A program made the position numbers and the translations under genes. The notes below the pieces were generated by a model. The model saw nothing but the letters and a program-made list of their open reading frames with translations. It did not search any database and was not told the DNA's origin. From Homoserinimonas sp. OAct 916 (GTDB taxonomy: Bacteria; Actinomycetota; Actinomycetes; Actinomycetales; Microbacteriaceae), in the NCBI RefSeq assembly GCF_003260275.1, contig NZ_QJHB01000003.1, positions 248,001 to 312,000 on the forward strand: a DNA stretch of 64,000 bases, given 5' to 3'. Of this stretch, positions 16,398-24,987 are shown piece after piece; the first letter of the stretch is position 1; the number at the start of each line of letters is the position of its first letter.

Positions 16398-19319
16398 GTG
16401 AGTTCCGCCCAAGAACAGCAGCCACAGCACAAGTCACGTGCCAAGCTCACCGTCACGATCATCGCGGTGGCGGTGCTGGTCATTCTCTTCTTCATCTTCG
16501 CGAACCTGTACACCGATGTGCTCTGGTACGCCCAGCTCGGTTTCCTGAATGTGTTGACCACCCAGTGGCTCGCGGGCGGTTTACTGTTCGTGATCGGGTT
16601 CCTCGCCATGGCGATCCCGGTGTGGGTCAGCATTCAACTGGCGTACAGGCTGCGACCGGTCTACGCGAAACTCAATGATCAGCTCGACCGTTACCAGGAA
16701 GTGATCGAACCGCTGCGCAAACTTGCGATGTGGGGGATCCCGGCCGTCTTCGGTTTCTTCGCGGGGGTGTCCGCATCGACGCATTGGCAGGAAACGCTGA
16801 TTTGGCTCAACCGCACGCCAACGGGCAAAACCGACCCGCAGTTCGGCCTGGACATCTCGTTCTACCTGTTCGAGCTGGGCTTCTATCACAGCGTGCTCGC
16901 GTTCGCCTCGGCCGTCGTCATCCTCTCCGGGTTGGCCGCGATCGCGACCAGTTACCTCTACGGCGCCTTCCGGGTGCGCGGCCGCGAGGTGCGCATCTCG
17001 AAGTCGGCGCGCGTGCAGCTGGCGATCACTGCTGCCGTTTATCTGGCGCTGCAGGCGGCCAGCATCTGGTTCGACCAGTACTCGACCCTGACCGAGACCG
17101 GCCAGGTGATCACCGGTGCCTCCTATGCGGATGTGAACGCGACCATCCCGGGGCGTGCCATCCTGGCCGGCATCGCCGCACTCGTCGCGATCCTTTTCAT
17201 CGTCACCGCCGTCAACGGCAGATGGCGCCTGCCGATCATCGGCACCGCCCTGCTGCTGGTCAGCGGCCTGCTGATCGGCGCGGTCTACCCCTGGGTGGTG
17301 CAGAAGTTCCAGGTAGACCCGACTGAGCTCACGATGGAAGAGCCCTACATCCAGCGCAACATCGAGATGACGCGCGAAGCCTATGGTGTCTCTGACGTGG
17401 AAGAGATACCGTATAAGGCGAAGACGGATGCCGAACCCAACGCACTGCGCAACGACGCCGCAACCACCGCCAACATTCGAATCATCGACCCGGCATTGGT
17501 GAGCGCCACCTTCGGCCAGCTGCAGCAGTTCCGGCAGTACTACAGTTTCCCGAAGCGGCTCGACGTCGATCGGTACAAGATCGGCGAGACCGTCCAGGAC
17601 ACAGTGATCGCGGTGCGTGAGCTGAACCAAGCCGGCCTCGGCGGGTCGCAGACCTGGTACAACAACACCGTCGTGTACACCCACGGCTATGGCGTCGTCG
17701 CAGCATTCGGAAACCAGCGCTCGGTCGACGGGCAGCCGGTGTTCCTCGAATCGGGCATCCCGACCACCGGAAAGCTTGGCGAGTTCCAGCCACGCATCTA
17801 CTTCGGTGAGAACTCGCCGCTGTACTCCATCGTCGGAAAGGTGGCAGGGGCGAAAGATATCGAACTCGACTACCCGAGCGGCTCCGAGGGGACCCAGCAG
17901 CAGACCACGTTCGACGGAGACGGTGGGCCAAAGCTCGACAACATCTTCAAGCGCCTGATCTTCGCGCTGAAGTTCCAGTCGGAGCAGATCGTGCTCTCCG
18001 ATGCTGTCAGTGACAGCTCGCAGATTCTGTACGACCGCGACCCGATCCAGCGGGTACAGAAGGTCGCCCCGTACCTGATCCTCGACTCGGATGCGTATCC
18101 GACGGTGGTCGACGGCCGGGTGAAGTGGGTGGTCGACGCGTACACGACCAGCAACCGCTACCCCTACTCGCACATCGAGAGCCTGAGCAGCGCGATCACC
18201 GATACCGAGACGCCGCCGAAGCCGTTCGCACTGGACGACATCAACTACATGCGTAACTCGGTGAAGGCCACCGTCGATGCCTACGACGGGTCGGTCACTC
18301 TCTACGTCTGGGACGAGAACGATCCGATTCTGGAGACCTGGCAGAAGATCTTCCCCGCGACGACCGTGCCGCTCAGTGAGATGAGTGCTGATCTGATGAG
18401 CCACGTTCGCTACCCGGCCGACCTGTTCAAGGTGCAGCGTTCGGTGCTGGGGCTCTATCACGTCACCGACGCACAGTCGTTCTACCAGCGTGATGACGCC
18501 TGGGTGCCGCCGAACGACCCGACGTCGCCCGCCGGAAACCCGACCACGCAGCCGCCCTACTTCCTGACTTTGCAGATGCCGGGACAGAAGCAGCCGTCGT
18601 TCTCGCTGTACACGACGTACATCCCGCTCGCAGCGGGAGACACCACGAGAAACGTGTTGACCGGCTACCTCGCAGCGGATGCCGACGCCGGCTCCACCAA
18701 GGGAGTGCGGGCTGACACCTACGGCAAGCTGCGCATGCTGGTTCTGCCTAAGGATGTCACGATCCCGGGCCCGGGGCAGGTGCAGGCGTCGTTCGACTCC
18801 GACACGTCGGTCTCGACCGAGCTGAACCTGTTGCGTCAGGGGCAGACGAAGGTGCTGAATGGCAACCTGCTGACGCTGCCGGTCGGTGGCGGTCTTCTGT
18901 ATGTGCAGCCGGTCTACGTGGAATCGACTGGTGAGACTGGTTACCCGCTGTTGCAGAAGGTGCTGGTGGCCTTCGGAGACAAGATCGCCTTTGAAGCGAC
19001 CTTGGACACAGCACTCGACACGTTGTTCGGTGGCAGCTCTGGTGCCAGTGCGGGCGACAACGCACTGCCGCCGGACACTCCCGGCGCGAAGCCCGTGCCG
19101 AGTCCGACAACGCCTGGCACGGCAAGTGAGGCAGTGACCGCGGCGCTCAAGGAGGCGCAGACCGCACTGCTCGCCAAGCAGGCCGCCCTTGCCAAGGGCG
19201 ACTGGACGGCATACGGCGAAGCCGATGCCGCACTCGCGAAGGCGATCGAGGCGGCCATTGCGGCCGAGGGCGGATCCACCACTCCCGCGCCGTCTCCCGC
19301 GCCGTCGCCGGCCCCGTAA
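16398..19319 (+). CDS. UPF0182 large membrane protein
   Basis: The 973-residue protein has about seven transmembrane segments in its first 310 residues, then a large extracytoplasmic domain (about 310-860). The C terminus is Ala-rich and ends in Pro/Ser repeats (TPAPSPAPSPAP). This is the UPF0182 layout (Rv3193c type). Function is unknown; the tail could reach into the wall. It follows the PDZ/Lon-like protease gene after 144 bp. Start is a GTG at 16398. Length is normal for the family. Confidence 0.92.
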   Translation: MSSAQEQQPQHKSRAKLTVTIIAVAVLVILFFIFANLYTDVLWYAQLGFLNVLTTQWLAGGLLFVIGFLAMAIPVWVSIQLAYRLRPVYAKLNDQLDRYQEVIEPLRKLAMWGIPAVFGFFAGVSASTHWQETLIWLNRTPTGKTDPQFGLDISFYLFELGFYHSVLAFASAVVILSGLAAIATSYLYGAFRVRGREVRISKSARVQLAITAAVYLALQAASIWFDQYSTLTETGQVITGASYADVNATIPGRAILAGIAALVAILFIVTAVNGRWRLPIIGTALLLVSGLLIGAVYPWVVQKFQVDPTELTMEEPYIQRNIEMTREAYGVSDVEEIPYKAKTDAEPNALRNDAATTANIRIIDPALVSATFGQLQQFRQYYSFPKRLDVDRYKIGETVQDTVIAVRELNQAGLGGSQTWYNNTVVYTHGYGVVAAFGNQRSVDGQPVFLESGIPTTGKLGEFQPRIYFGENSPLYSIVGKVAGAKDIELDYPSGSEGTQQQTTFDGDGGPKLDNIFKRLIFALKFQSEQIVLSDAVSDSSQILYDRDPIQRVQKVAPYLILDSDAYPTVVDGRVKWVVDAYTTSNRYPYSHIESLSSAITDTETPPKPFALDDINYMRNSVKATVDAYDGSVTLYVWDENDPILETWQKIFPATTVPLSEMSADLMSHVRYPADLFKVQRSVLGLYHVTDAQSFYQRDDAWVPPNDPTSPAGNPTTQPPYFLTLQMPGQKQPSFSLYTTYIPLAAGDTTRNVLTGYLAADADAGSTKGVRADTYGKLRMLVLPKDVTIPGPGQVQASFDSDTSVSTELNLLRQGQTKVLNGNLLTLPVGGGLLYVQPVYVESTGETGYPLLQKVLVAFGDKIAFEATLDTALDTLFGGSSGASAGDNALPPDTPGAKPVPSPTTPGTASEAVTAALKEAQTALLAKQAALAKGDWTAYGEADAALAKAIEAAIAAEGGSTTPAPSPAPSPAP

Positions 19320-19341
19320 CCCGGGTCCAACCTGTTCGAAA

Positions 19342-19379
19342 CCGCAGCCCGCGGCCACTTCAGTGGTCGCGGGCTGCGG
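19342..19379 (+). terminator. Strong hairpin after the UPF0182 gene
   Basis: CCGCAGCCCGCG pairs with CGCGGGCTGCGG and an inner GCCAC pairs with GTGG(T), giving a near-perfect GC stem. The following TGTTCTC is only weakly T-rich. Confidence 0.75.
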
Positions 19380-19458
19380 TGTTCTCGGGGTCGGCCGCTG
19401 CTGACTCCCGGGTTGGTCGGCACCCGCTTCTGGCCTGTGCTAGAGTTAGTTCTTGTGC

Positions 19459-19532
<74 letters not shown>

Positions 19533-19555
19533 CGGAAGTGCTTGCGAAGGCACCA

Positions 19556-19586
19556 AGTCCCGGTCTCTCACGAGGAGACCGGGACT
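19556..19586 (+). terminator. Hairpin after tRNA-fMet
   Basis: AGTCCCGGTCTC and GAGACCGGGACT form a perfect 12-bp stem with a 7-nt loop, followed by CACATCTTT. Confidence 0.85.
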
Positions 19587-19664
19587 CACATCTTTAAGGC
19601 ACGCTTCACTGAGTGAACGCAGCCCTGAGCGAACCCCGATCCACGTGAACCCAGCCTCCTTCGG

Positions 19665-19670
19665 TAGGGT
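19665..19670 (+). promoter_or_regulatory. -10 box TAGGGT of the nitrilase-family gene (leaderless)
   Basis: TAGGGT ends exactly 6 nt before the ATG at 19677, and there is no Shine-Dalgarno sequence. Confidence 0.55.
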
Positions 19671-19676
19671 CGAGAG

Positions 19677-20501
19677 ATGCAGACATTCGTAAGTTCGTCC
19701 GGTTCCTCTGTTGGAGTCGCGGTTGCGCAGTTCGCGCCCGGTCCGGACACCACCGCCAACCTCGACCAGGTCACACAGCTCGCAACGGCTGCCGCTTTAC
19801 GCGGGGCGGCGCTGGTGGTGTTCCCGGAGTACACCAGCTACTTCAACGATCCGATGGGTGACGACTTCAAACGCAACGCCCAACCACTCGACGGCCCGTT
19901 CGTCGACGCGCTGACAGCACTCGCCCGCCGATTGGACATCCATATCGTGGCCGGATTGCTGGAAGCAACCGACGACGATCGCCGCTTCGCCAACACGGCG
20001 ATCGCCGTCGACGGCACTGGGTTGCTTGCCACCTACCGCAAGCTGCACCTGTACGACGCGTTCGGCCAGAAGGAGAGCGACTGGGTGCTGGCCGGCGAGA
20101 TCGCCGAGCCGGAGACCTTTCGGGTGGGGGAGATGACCGTCGGCATGCAGACCTGTTACGATCTGCGTTTTCCCGAGGTCAGCCGGCGCCTCGTCGACGC
20201 CGGTGCGGACCTGTTCGTAGTGCCGTCGGAGTGGGTGCGTGGCCCGCTCAAGGAGGCGCACTGGCGCACGCTGGTCACGGCACGGGCGCTGGAGAACACC
20301 GTCTACATCGCCGCCTCAGACCAGGCGCCGCCCATCGGCGTGGGAAACAGCCTGATCGTTGACCCGATGGGCGTCTGCCTGGCCTCGATCGGGGAGGCCG
20401 CCGGTGTCGCGGTCGCCTGGGTGGACCAGCGTCGCATCGCCGAGGTGCGCCGCAAGAACCCAGCACTCACCCTGCGGCGCTTTCGCGTCGAACCGGCCTG
20501 A
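19677..20501 (+). CDS. Carbon-nitrogen hydrolase (nitrilase superfamily)
   Basis: The 274-residue protein carries the Glu-Lys-Cys triad: E in VVFPEYTS (about 50), K in TYRKLHLYD (about 122) and C in MQTCYDLRFPE (about 160). It should hydrolyse an amide or nitrile C-N bond in a small molecule, with NIT2/omega-amidase-like and deaminated-glutathione amidase-like enzymes as the closest types. The substrate cannot be read from sequence. It converges with the aminotransferase gene. Since omega-amidases work on products of glutamine transaminases, that neighbour may be functionally linked (inference). Confidence 0.85.
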   Translation: MQTFVSSSGSSVGVAVAQFAPGPDTTANLDQVTQLATAAALRGAALVVFPEYTSYFNDPMGDDFKRNAQPLDGPFVDALTALARRLDIHIVAGLLEATDDDRRFANTAIAVDGTGLLATYRKLHLYDAFGQKESDWVLAGEIAEPETFRVGEMTVGMQTCYDLRFPEVSRRLVDAGADLFVVPSEWVRGPLKEAHWRTLVTARALENTVYIAASDQAPPIGVGNSLIVDPMGVCLASIGEAAGVAVAWVDQRRIAEVRRKNPALTLRRFRVEPA

Positions 20502-20564
20502 CGCACTCCCGCGCTCTCGTCACATCTGCCCCGGCCAGCACATCCCCGCGCGCGTGGCGGTGAG

Positions 20565-20623
20565 GGGTCAGGATCGGCGCTTCACAACGCCGGTTCGATC
20601 GGCTCACGTGCCGATTCTGACCC
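20565..20623. terminator. Inverted repeat between convergent genes
   Basis: Arms 20565-20580 and 20608-20623 match at 14 of 16 positions with a 27-nt spacer. The position suits a bidirectional terminator, but there is no T run. Confidence 0.45.
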
Positions 20624-20644
20624 TTCAGCAGAGGGCATGATCAC

Positions 20645-21853
20645 TCAGCGGGCGGCCGGTACCTGAAGCTCGGCCAGTTGCGCCGCGGCCTGCTCGAGCA
20701 CCTCGGTTCGCTTGCAGAACGCGAAGCGCACCAGCGAGGAGTACTCGGCTGCGAGCTCGTCATGACAGAACGCGGAGATCGGAACCCCGACCACCCCTGC
20801 CAGCCGGGGGAGCTCGCGGCAGAATGCGGCCCCGTCGGTGAAACCGAGGGGGCGGGCATCCGCCACCACGAAATATCCGCCCTCGGGGGCCGACACCTCG
20901 AAACCGGCAGCGGTGAGCCCGGCCGAGAGCAACCGAGATTTCGCCTTGAGCCCGGCCGCGACCCCGGTGAAGAAACTATCGGGCAGGGCGAGACCGACCG
21001 CGATCGCCGGCTGGAAGGGTGCGCCGTTCACAAAGGTCAGAAATTGTTTGACCGCGAGAATTGCGGTGAGGATCTCTCGTGGGGCGGTGAGCCAGCCGAT
21101 CTTCCACCCGGTCGTGTTGAACGTCTTGCCAGCCGATGAGATGCTGACCGTGCGTTCCCGCGCGCCGGGCAGCGACGCCACCGGGATGTGCGGTTGGTCA
21201 AAGACCAAGTGTTCATAAACCTCATCGGTCACGATCAGCGCGTCATGCTTGTGCGCCAACTCGACGATGAGCTCCAGAGTCTCCTTCGGCAGAACCGCGC
21301 CGGTGGGGTTGTGCGGGTTGTTGACCAGGATGACGCGCGTACGGTCGTTGATCGTCGAGCGCAGGCGATCATGGTCGGGCAGGAAGTGTGGGGCCAGGAG
21401 CGGCACCGTGCGGTGCACTCCGTTGGCCAGGCCGACGATCGCGCCGTACTCGTCATAGAACGGTTCGAGGGTGACCACTTCGTCACCCGCGTCCAGCAGC
21501 GCCAGCAGCGTGGCAGCAATCGCCTCTGTCGCTCCCGCGGTGACCAGGACCTCCCGGTCCGGATCCACATCGAGACCATAGAAACGCTTCTGATGCGTGG
21601 CAATCGCATCCCGAAGGACCGGCATGCCGAGCCCGGGCGGATACTGGTTGTAGCCCTCGCTGATCGCGCGCCGGGCTGCTTCGAGCACCTCAGGTGGCCC
21701 GTCCTCGTCGGGGAATCCCTGGCCGAGGTTGATCGCACCGGTCGACTGGGCGAGAGCGCTCATCTCTGCGAAGATCGTGGAGGCGATGCTTCCGTCAGGG
21801 CCGAGCAATCCCGCCCCGCGTGCCGTTCGCTTCCAACCACCGGAGATCGTCAT
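20645..21853 (-). CDS. PLP-dependent class I/II aminotransferase (DapC/kynurenine aminotransferase type)
   Basis: The 402-residue fold-type I aminotransferase has NLGQGFPDEDGPPEV near the N terminus, NNPHNPTGAV before the cofactor region, and the PLP lysine in SSAGKTFNTTGWKIGW (about 245). In actinobacteria this group includes the N-succinyldiaminopimelate aminotransferase DapC (Rv0858c), but kynurenine/glutamine transaminases look the same. No lysine-pathway gene lies beside it, so the substrate is left open. The start ATG at 21853 is divergent from the HtrA-type protease gene. Confidence 0.85.
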   Translation of the reverse strand: MTISGGWKRTARGAGLLGPDGSIASTIFAEMSALAQSTGAINLGQGFPDEDGPPEVLEAARRAISEGYNQYPPGLGMPVLRDAIATHQKRFYGLDVDPDREVLVTAGATEAIAATLLALLDAGDEVVTLEPFYDEYGAIVGLANGVHRTVPLLAPHFLPDHDRLRSTINDRTRVILVNNPHNPTGAVLPKETLELIVELAHKHDALIVTDEVYEHLVFDQPHIPVASLPGARERTVSISSAGKTFNTTGWKIGWLTAPREILTAILAVKQFLTFVNGAPFQPAIAVGLALPDSFFTGVAAGLKAKSRLLSAGLTAAGFEVSAPEGGYFVVADARPLGFTDGAAFCRELPRLAGVVGVPISAFCHDELAAEYSSLVRFAFCKRTEVLEQAAAQLAELQVPAAR

Positions 21854-22065
21854 ACCATTTCCTCAATCATTTGCTGTCTGATGGCCGGATGTTTGCAGAG
21901 AAGCCCTCACCGAATGGCCGTGGGCGCAGTTTACTGTAGACAGGCGCGTCACCACTTTTTGGCCCTTCATCAGTTACTCGGCATCTCGCATGCCCACATA
22001 CAGGTGGCGCCAAGAAAACGTTCAGCTTCAGCAGGGAAGCTAAGACTGCTTGGAAGGAGCATCTC

Positions 22066-23910
22066 ATGACCGAGAACAGCGAAGGCGCCAATTCAACTCC
22101 TGAGCAACCGAAGGCAGGTACTGAAGCCCCGGCTGCTGCAACACCCCAGATGCCCCCAGCATCGACGCCCGATGCAGAGCGTGCAGCAACAGTTGAACCA
22201 TCGCCCGTTTCCTCGGAACCGGCAATCCAATCGGCGGTCTACCAGCCGGGTGCGGCCACCCCGGACACCGGGTCAACGCTGGCACAGCAGTCGGCTCCGT
22301 TGGACGCCGAGCCGACACAGGCACCGCAGCCGGCTCTGCTGGCTGGCGAAACTCAGCCGACCGAGCCCCTCAATCCGGTTTCCGCAACCCAGCCGACTGC
22401 GCCACTGCCACCGTTGCAGTCATCGCAGTACCTCTATCAGGATCAGATTCCCTACGCCCAGCAGGCTCAGCCGGTTCACGGCCAGCCCGCGCCCTATAAC
22501 CCCGGCACGCCAATGTCTCAGCAGGGCGCACCTCGACAGGGCCCGTACACGCAGCAGTCCGCATTCGGAACGTTGCCGACGCCGGATCATTCCCAGGGCC
22601 GGCCCCACGGTGCAGGCAATGGTTCTGGAGGAAACGGAACGGGCAACCACGGGTCAGCTTCGACGGGCCACCCGCACACGCCGCGCCGACGTAGTGCGCT
22701 CGCAATTGTTGGTGCTCTGGCAGTCGGAGCGGTTGTCGGCGGGGCCGCAGGCGGCGGAATCGTCGGCCTGTATGCCCTGAACCAGAACGGTTCATCCACC
22801 TCCAGTACGGCCAGCGCACCCTCGAACATCACCGTCAACAACCCCAATGACGCCACCATGGTGACAGCGGTGGCTCAAAAGGCTTCACCGAGCGTGGTAA
22901 CCATCTCGGTCGAGGGGAACAACACGGGCGGTACGGGCACCGGCATCATCTTGAGTGCCGACGGCTATGTACTCACCAACACCCACGTGGTGACTCTCGA
23001 TGGCGCGATCAACGATCCCTCGATCCAGGTCAGCGACAATTCCGGCCACCTGTACACCGCGAAAGTTGTTGGCACCGACCCGATCTCCGACCTCGCGGTG
23101 ATCAAGCTGCAAGACGCGTCTGGACTCACCCCCGCGACCTTTGCCGACTCCAGCAAGCTCAACGTCGGTGATGCCGCGATTGCCATTGGGGCCCCGCTCG
23201 GATTGAGCGGCACGGTGACCAACGGAATCGTCAGCGCGCTGAACCGCAGCATTACGATCGCCTCATCTGCTGCGCCGAGTACTCCGAACAATGACCAGGG
23301 CAACAACTCCAGCCAGAGCCCGTTCAACTTCTGGAACCTCCCGCTGCCCGGAACCCCGGGCACCCAACCACAACAACCACAACAACAGGCCCCATCGGCG
23401 ACCATCTCGTTGCCGGTCATCCAAACCGACGCAGCCATCAACCCCGGCAACTCGGGTGGACCGCTGCTCAACGACCAGGGCCAGGTGATCGGGGTCAACG
23501 TCGCCATCGCCAGTGCCGGTGGTTCGTCGGCGGGCGCCCAATCGGGCAACATCGGTGTGGGTTTCGCCGTTCCGAGTGACCTCGCCCAGCGCGTGGCCAA
23601 CGAGCTGATTGATTCGGGTAAGGCCAGTCACGGGCTGTTGGGGGCGTCGGTCTCCGACGCAGCCAACACCGGAACCAACAGAGTTCTTGGTGCGGAGATC
23701 AAGGCCGTGACGCCTGATGGGGCGGCCGCGAAGGCCGGGTTGCAGGTTGGTGACGTCGTGACCGAGTTCAACGGTTCGCCGATCACCAACGCGTCAGACC
23801 TGACCGCTCAGGTGCGGGTACTGGCCGGCGGCGCGACCGCCAAACTGACCTATGTTCGTTCGGGCAACTCAGCGACGGCGTCGGTGACGCTCGGGGAGCT
23901 CACTCAGTAG
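22066..23910 (+). CDS. HtrA/DegP-type (S1C) membrane-anchored serine protease
   Basis: The 614-residue protein begins with a Pro/Gln/Ala-rich cytoplasmic stretch (1-205), then one membrane helix (about 210-237, with a GAVVGGAAGGG run). A trypsin-like domain and a C-terminal PDZ domain (about 520-610) follow. The triad is visible: His in TNTHVV (about 306), Asp in SDLAVIK (about 341) and Ser in PGNSGGP (about 463). A Pro/Gln/Asn-rich insert of about 45 residues lies between the second and third catalytic residues. It should degrade or chaperone misfolded extracytoplasmic proteins (PepD/HtrA type). A good ribosome binding site, GGAAGGAG, precedes the ATG at 22066. Confidence 0.93.
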   Translation: MTENSEGANSTPEQPKAGTEAPAAATPQMPPASTPDAERAATVEPSPVSSEPAIQSAVYQPGAATPDTGSTLAQQSAPLDAEPTQAPQPALLAGETQPTEPLNPVSATQPTAPLPPLQSSQYLYQDQIPYAQQAQPVHGQPAPYNPGTPMSQQGAPRQGPYTQQSAFGTLPTPDHSQGRPHGAGNGSGGNGTGNHGSASTGHPHTPRRRSALAIVGALAVGAVVGGAAGGGIVGLYALNQNGSSTSSTASAPSNITVNNPNDATMVTAVAQKASPSVVTISVEGNNTGGTGTGIILSADGYVLTNTHVVTLDGAINDPSIQVSDNSGHLYTAKVVGTDPISDLAVIKLQDASGLTPATFADSSKLNVGDAAIAIGAPLGLSGTVTNGIVSALNRSITIASSAAPSTPNNDQGNNSSQSPFNFWNLPLPGTPGTQPQQPQQQAPSATISLPVIQTDAAINPGNSGGPLLNDQGQVIGVNVAIASAGGSSAGAQSGNIGVGFAVPSDLAQRVANELIDSGKASHGLLGASVSDAANTGTNRVLGAEIKAVTPDGAAAKAGLQVGDVVTEFNGSPITNASDLTAQVRVLAGGATAKLTYVRSGNSATASVTLGELTQ

Positions 23911-23917
23911 AACCGGC

Positions 23918-24817
23918 TCAATCTCGCGAGACCGCGGGGGCGTCGACGGAAATGTACCTCGGCGCTCCCGCTTCCTCGTGCTCGGGAGTAACCAGTCGGC
24001 CATGACGCGTGGCGGAGAAGATCCGACGCACGGCAGTTTGCTCCGTGTCGGTCAGGCCGAGGCGGCTGCCAGGCTCCAACTCGGCCGGGAAGGTGCTTCG
24101 AACCACAAGGAACGCCTGGCGAGAGCTCGAGACGACCTTGCGGGACAGCATGAAGTTGCCAACCCCGCCGACAGCGGCACCCACTCCGAATGGAATGACT
24201 TTTCCGACCACCCCAGCAGTACCACTCACGGCAAATCTGCGGGTGAATTCAGACCGGAGCTTCTTCGACAACGGAGAAACAACGAACTGGGGAAGCCCGG
24301 CCGTGATCAATTCCCCCCAATAGTCGGAACGCAGAGGGCTGATGCCGGTGAACTCACCAGCTAGTTGCCGAACCATGGAAGCTCCGGCATCGCCCAGCAT
24401 CATGGTCATCACGAGGGCACTGGCTCGTTGAGGATCCTCGACAGCCAGGCCGTGGACCTCGCTGATGGACTGCGCGAAAAGTGCGCTGGCTTCGAGAAAA
24501 CCCATGGTTTCAATCCCGGAAAGAGACAGGGTGATGCCGGTACCGATCCCCGGCACAACTGCGGTGGCACCGACCGCAGCACCGCCGGTGGTGACAGCGG
24601 CCTGGTACCGGCGTTCAAGAATCTGGATGATCCGCGCCGGAGTAGCGTTCGGATTGCGCCGCCTGATCCGCCGGATGTGCGCGAGCACCACGGGCCGCTG
24701 CACCGAGAGAACCCGTTCGAAGCCGGAGAAGACACGAGAAAATTTTGGCACCGGCTCAGGCATCGCCACGTGCGGGGCAGGCGGGCTGATGTGGTTCTCA
24801 TCGCGAGTTCGCGCCAT
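23918..24817 (-). CDS. Glycine-rich membrane-associated protein, EcsC-like (tentative)
   Basis: The 299-residue protein has two Gly/Ala-rich hydrophobic segments: about 75-120, containing TTGGAAVGATAVVPGIGTG, and about 205-230, GKVIPFGVGAAVGGVGN. This resembles EcsC-domain proteins, but I am not sure of the family. The rest is basic and amphipathic, with conserved-looking FRVIR-type helices. It converges with the HtrA-type gene (7 bp between stops). The ATG at 24817 has AAGGAG about 8 nt upstream. Confidence 0.65.
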   Translation of the reverse strand: MARTRDENHISPPAPHVAMPEPVPKFSRVFSGFERVLSVQRPVVLAHIRRIRRRNPNATPARIIQILERRYQAAVTTGGAAVGATAVVPGIGTGITLSLSGIETMGFLEASALFAQSISEVHGLAVEDPQRASALVMTMMLGDAGASMVRQLAGEFTGISPLRSDYWGELITAGLPQFVVSPLSKKLRSEFTRRFAVSGTAGVVGKVIPFGVGAAVGGVGNFMLSRKVVSSSRQAFLVVRSTFPAELEPGSRLGLTDTEQTAVRRIFSATRHGRLVTPEHEEAGAPRYISVDAPAVSRD

Positions 24818-24975
24818 GGCAGAATCTCCTTATTTCATGCAATTTCGCTTGCAAACTGCGTTTCATGTGCTGAATTCCACACAATTGGGTGCCGGTAAGT
24901 CTAAAGCCGGCAGTTCTGGATCGACCGAAAGCGTCACACACCCGGAGGTGGCAAACAGTTGCCGGTTGCACTTGA

Positions 24976-24981
24976 TACTTT
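24976..24981 (+). promoter_or_regulatory. -10 box TACTTT of the ABC transporter operon (leaderless)
   Basis: TACTTT ends 6 nt before the GTG at 24988. Confidence 0.55.
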
Positions 24982-24987
24982 GGAGCA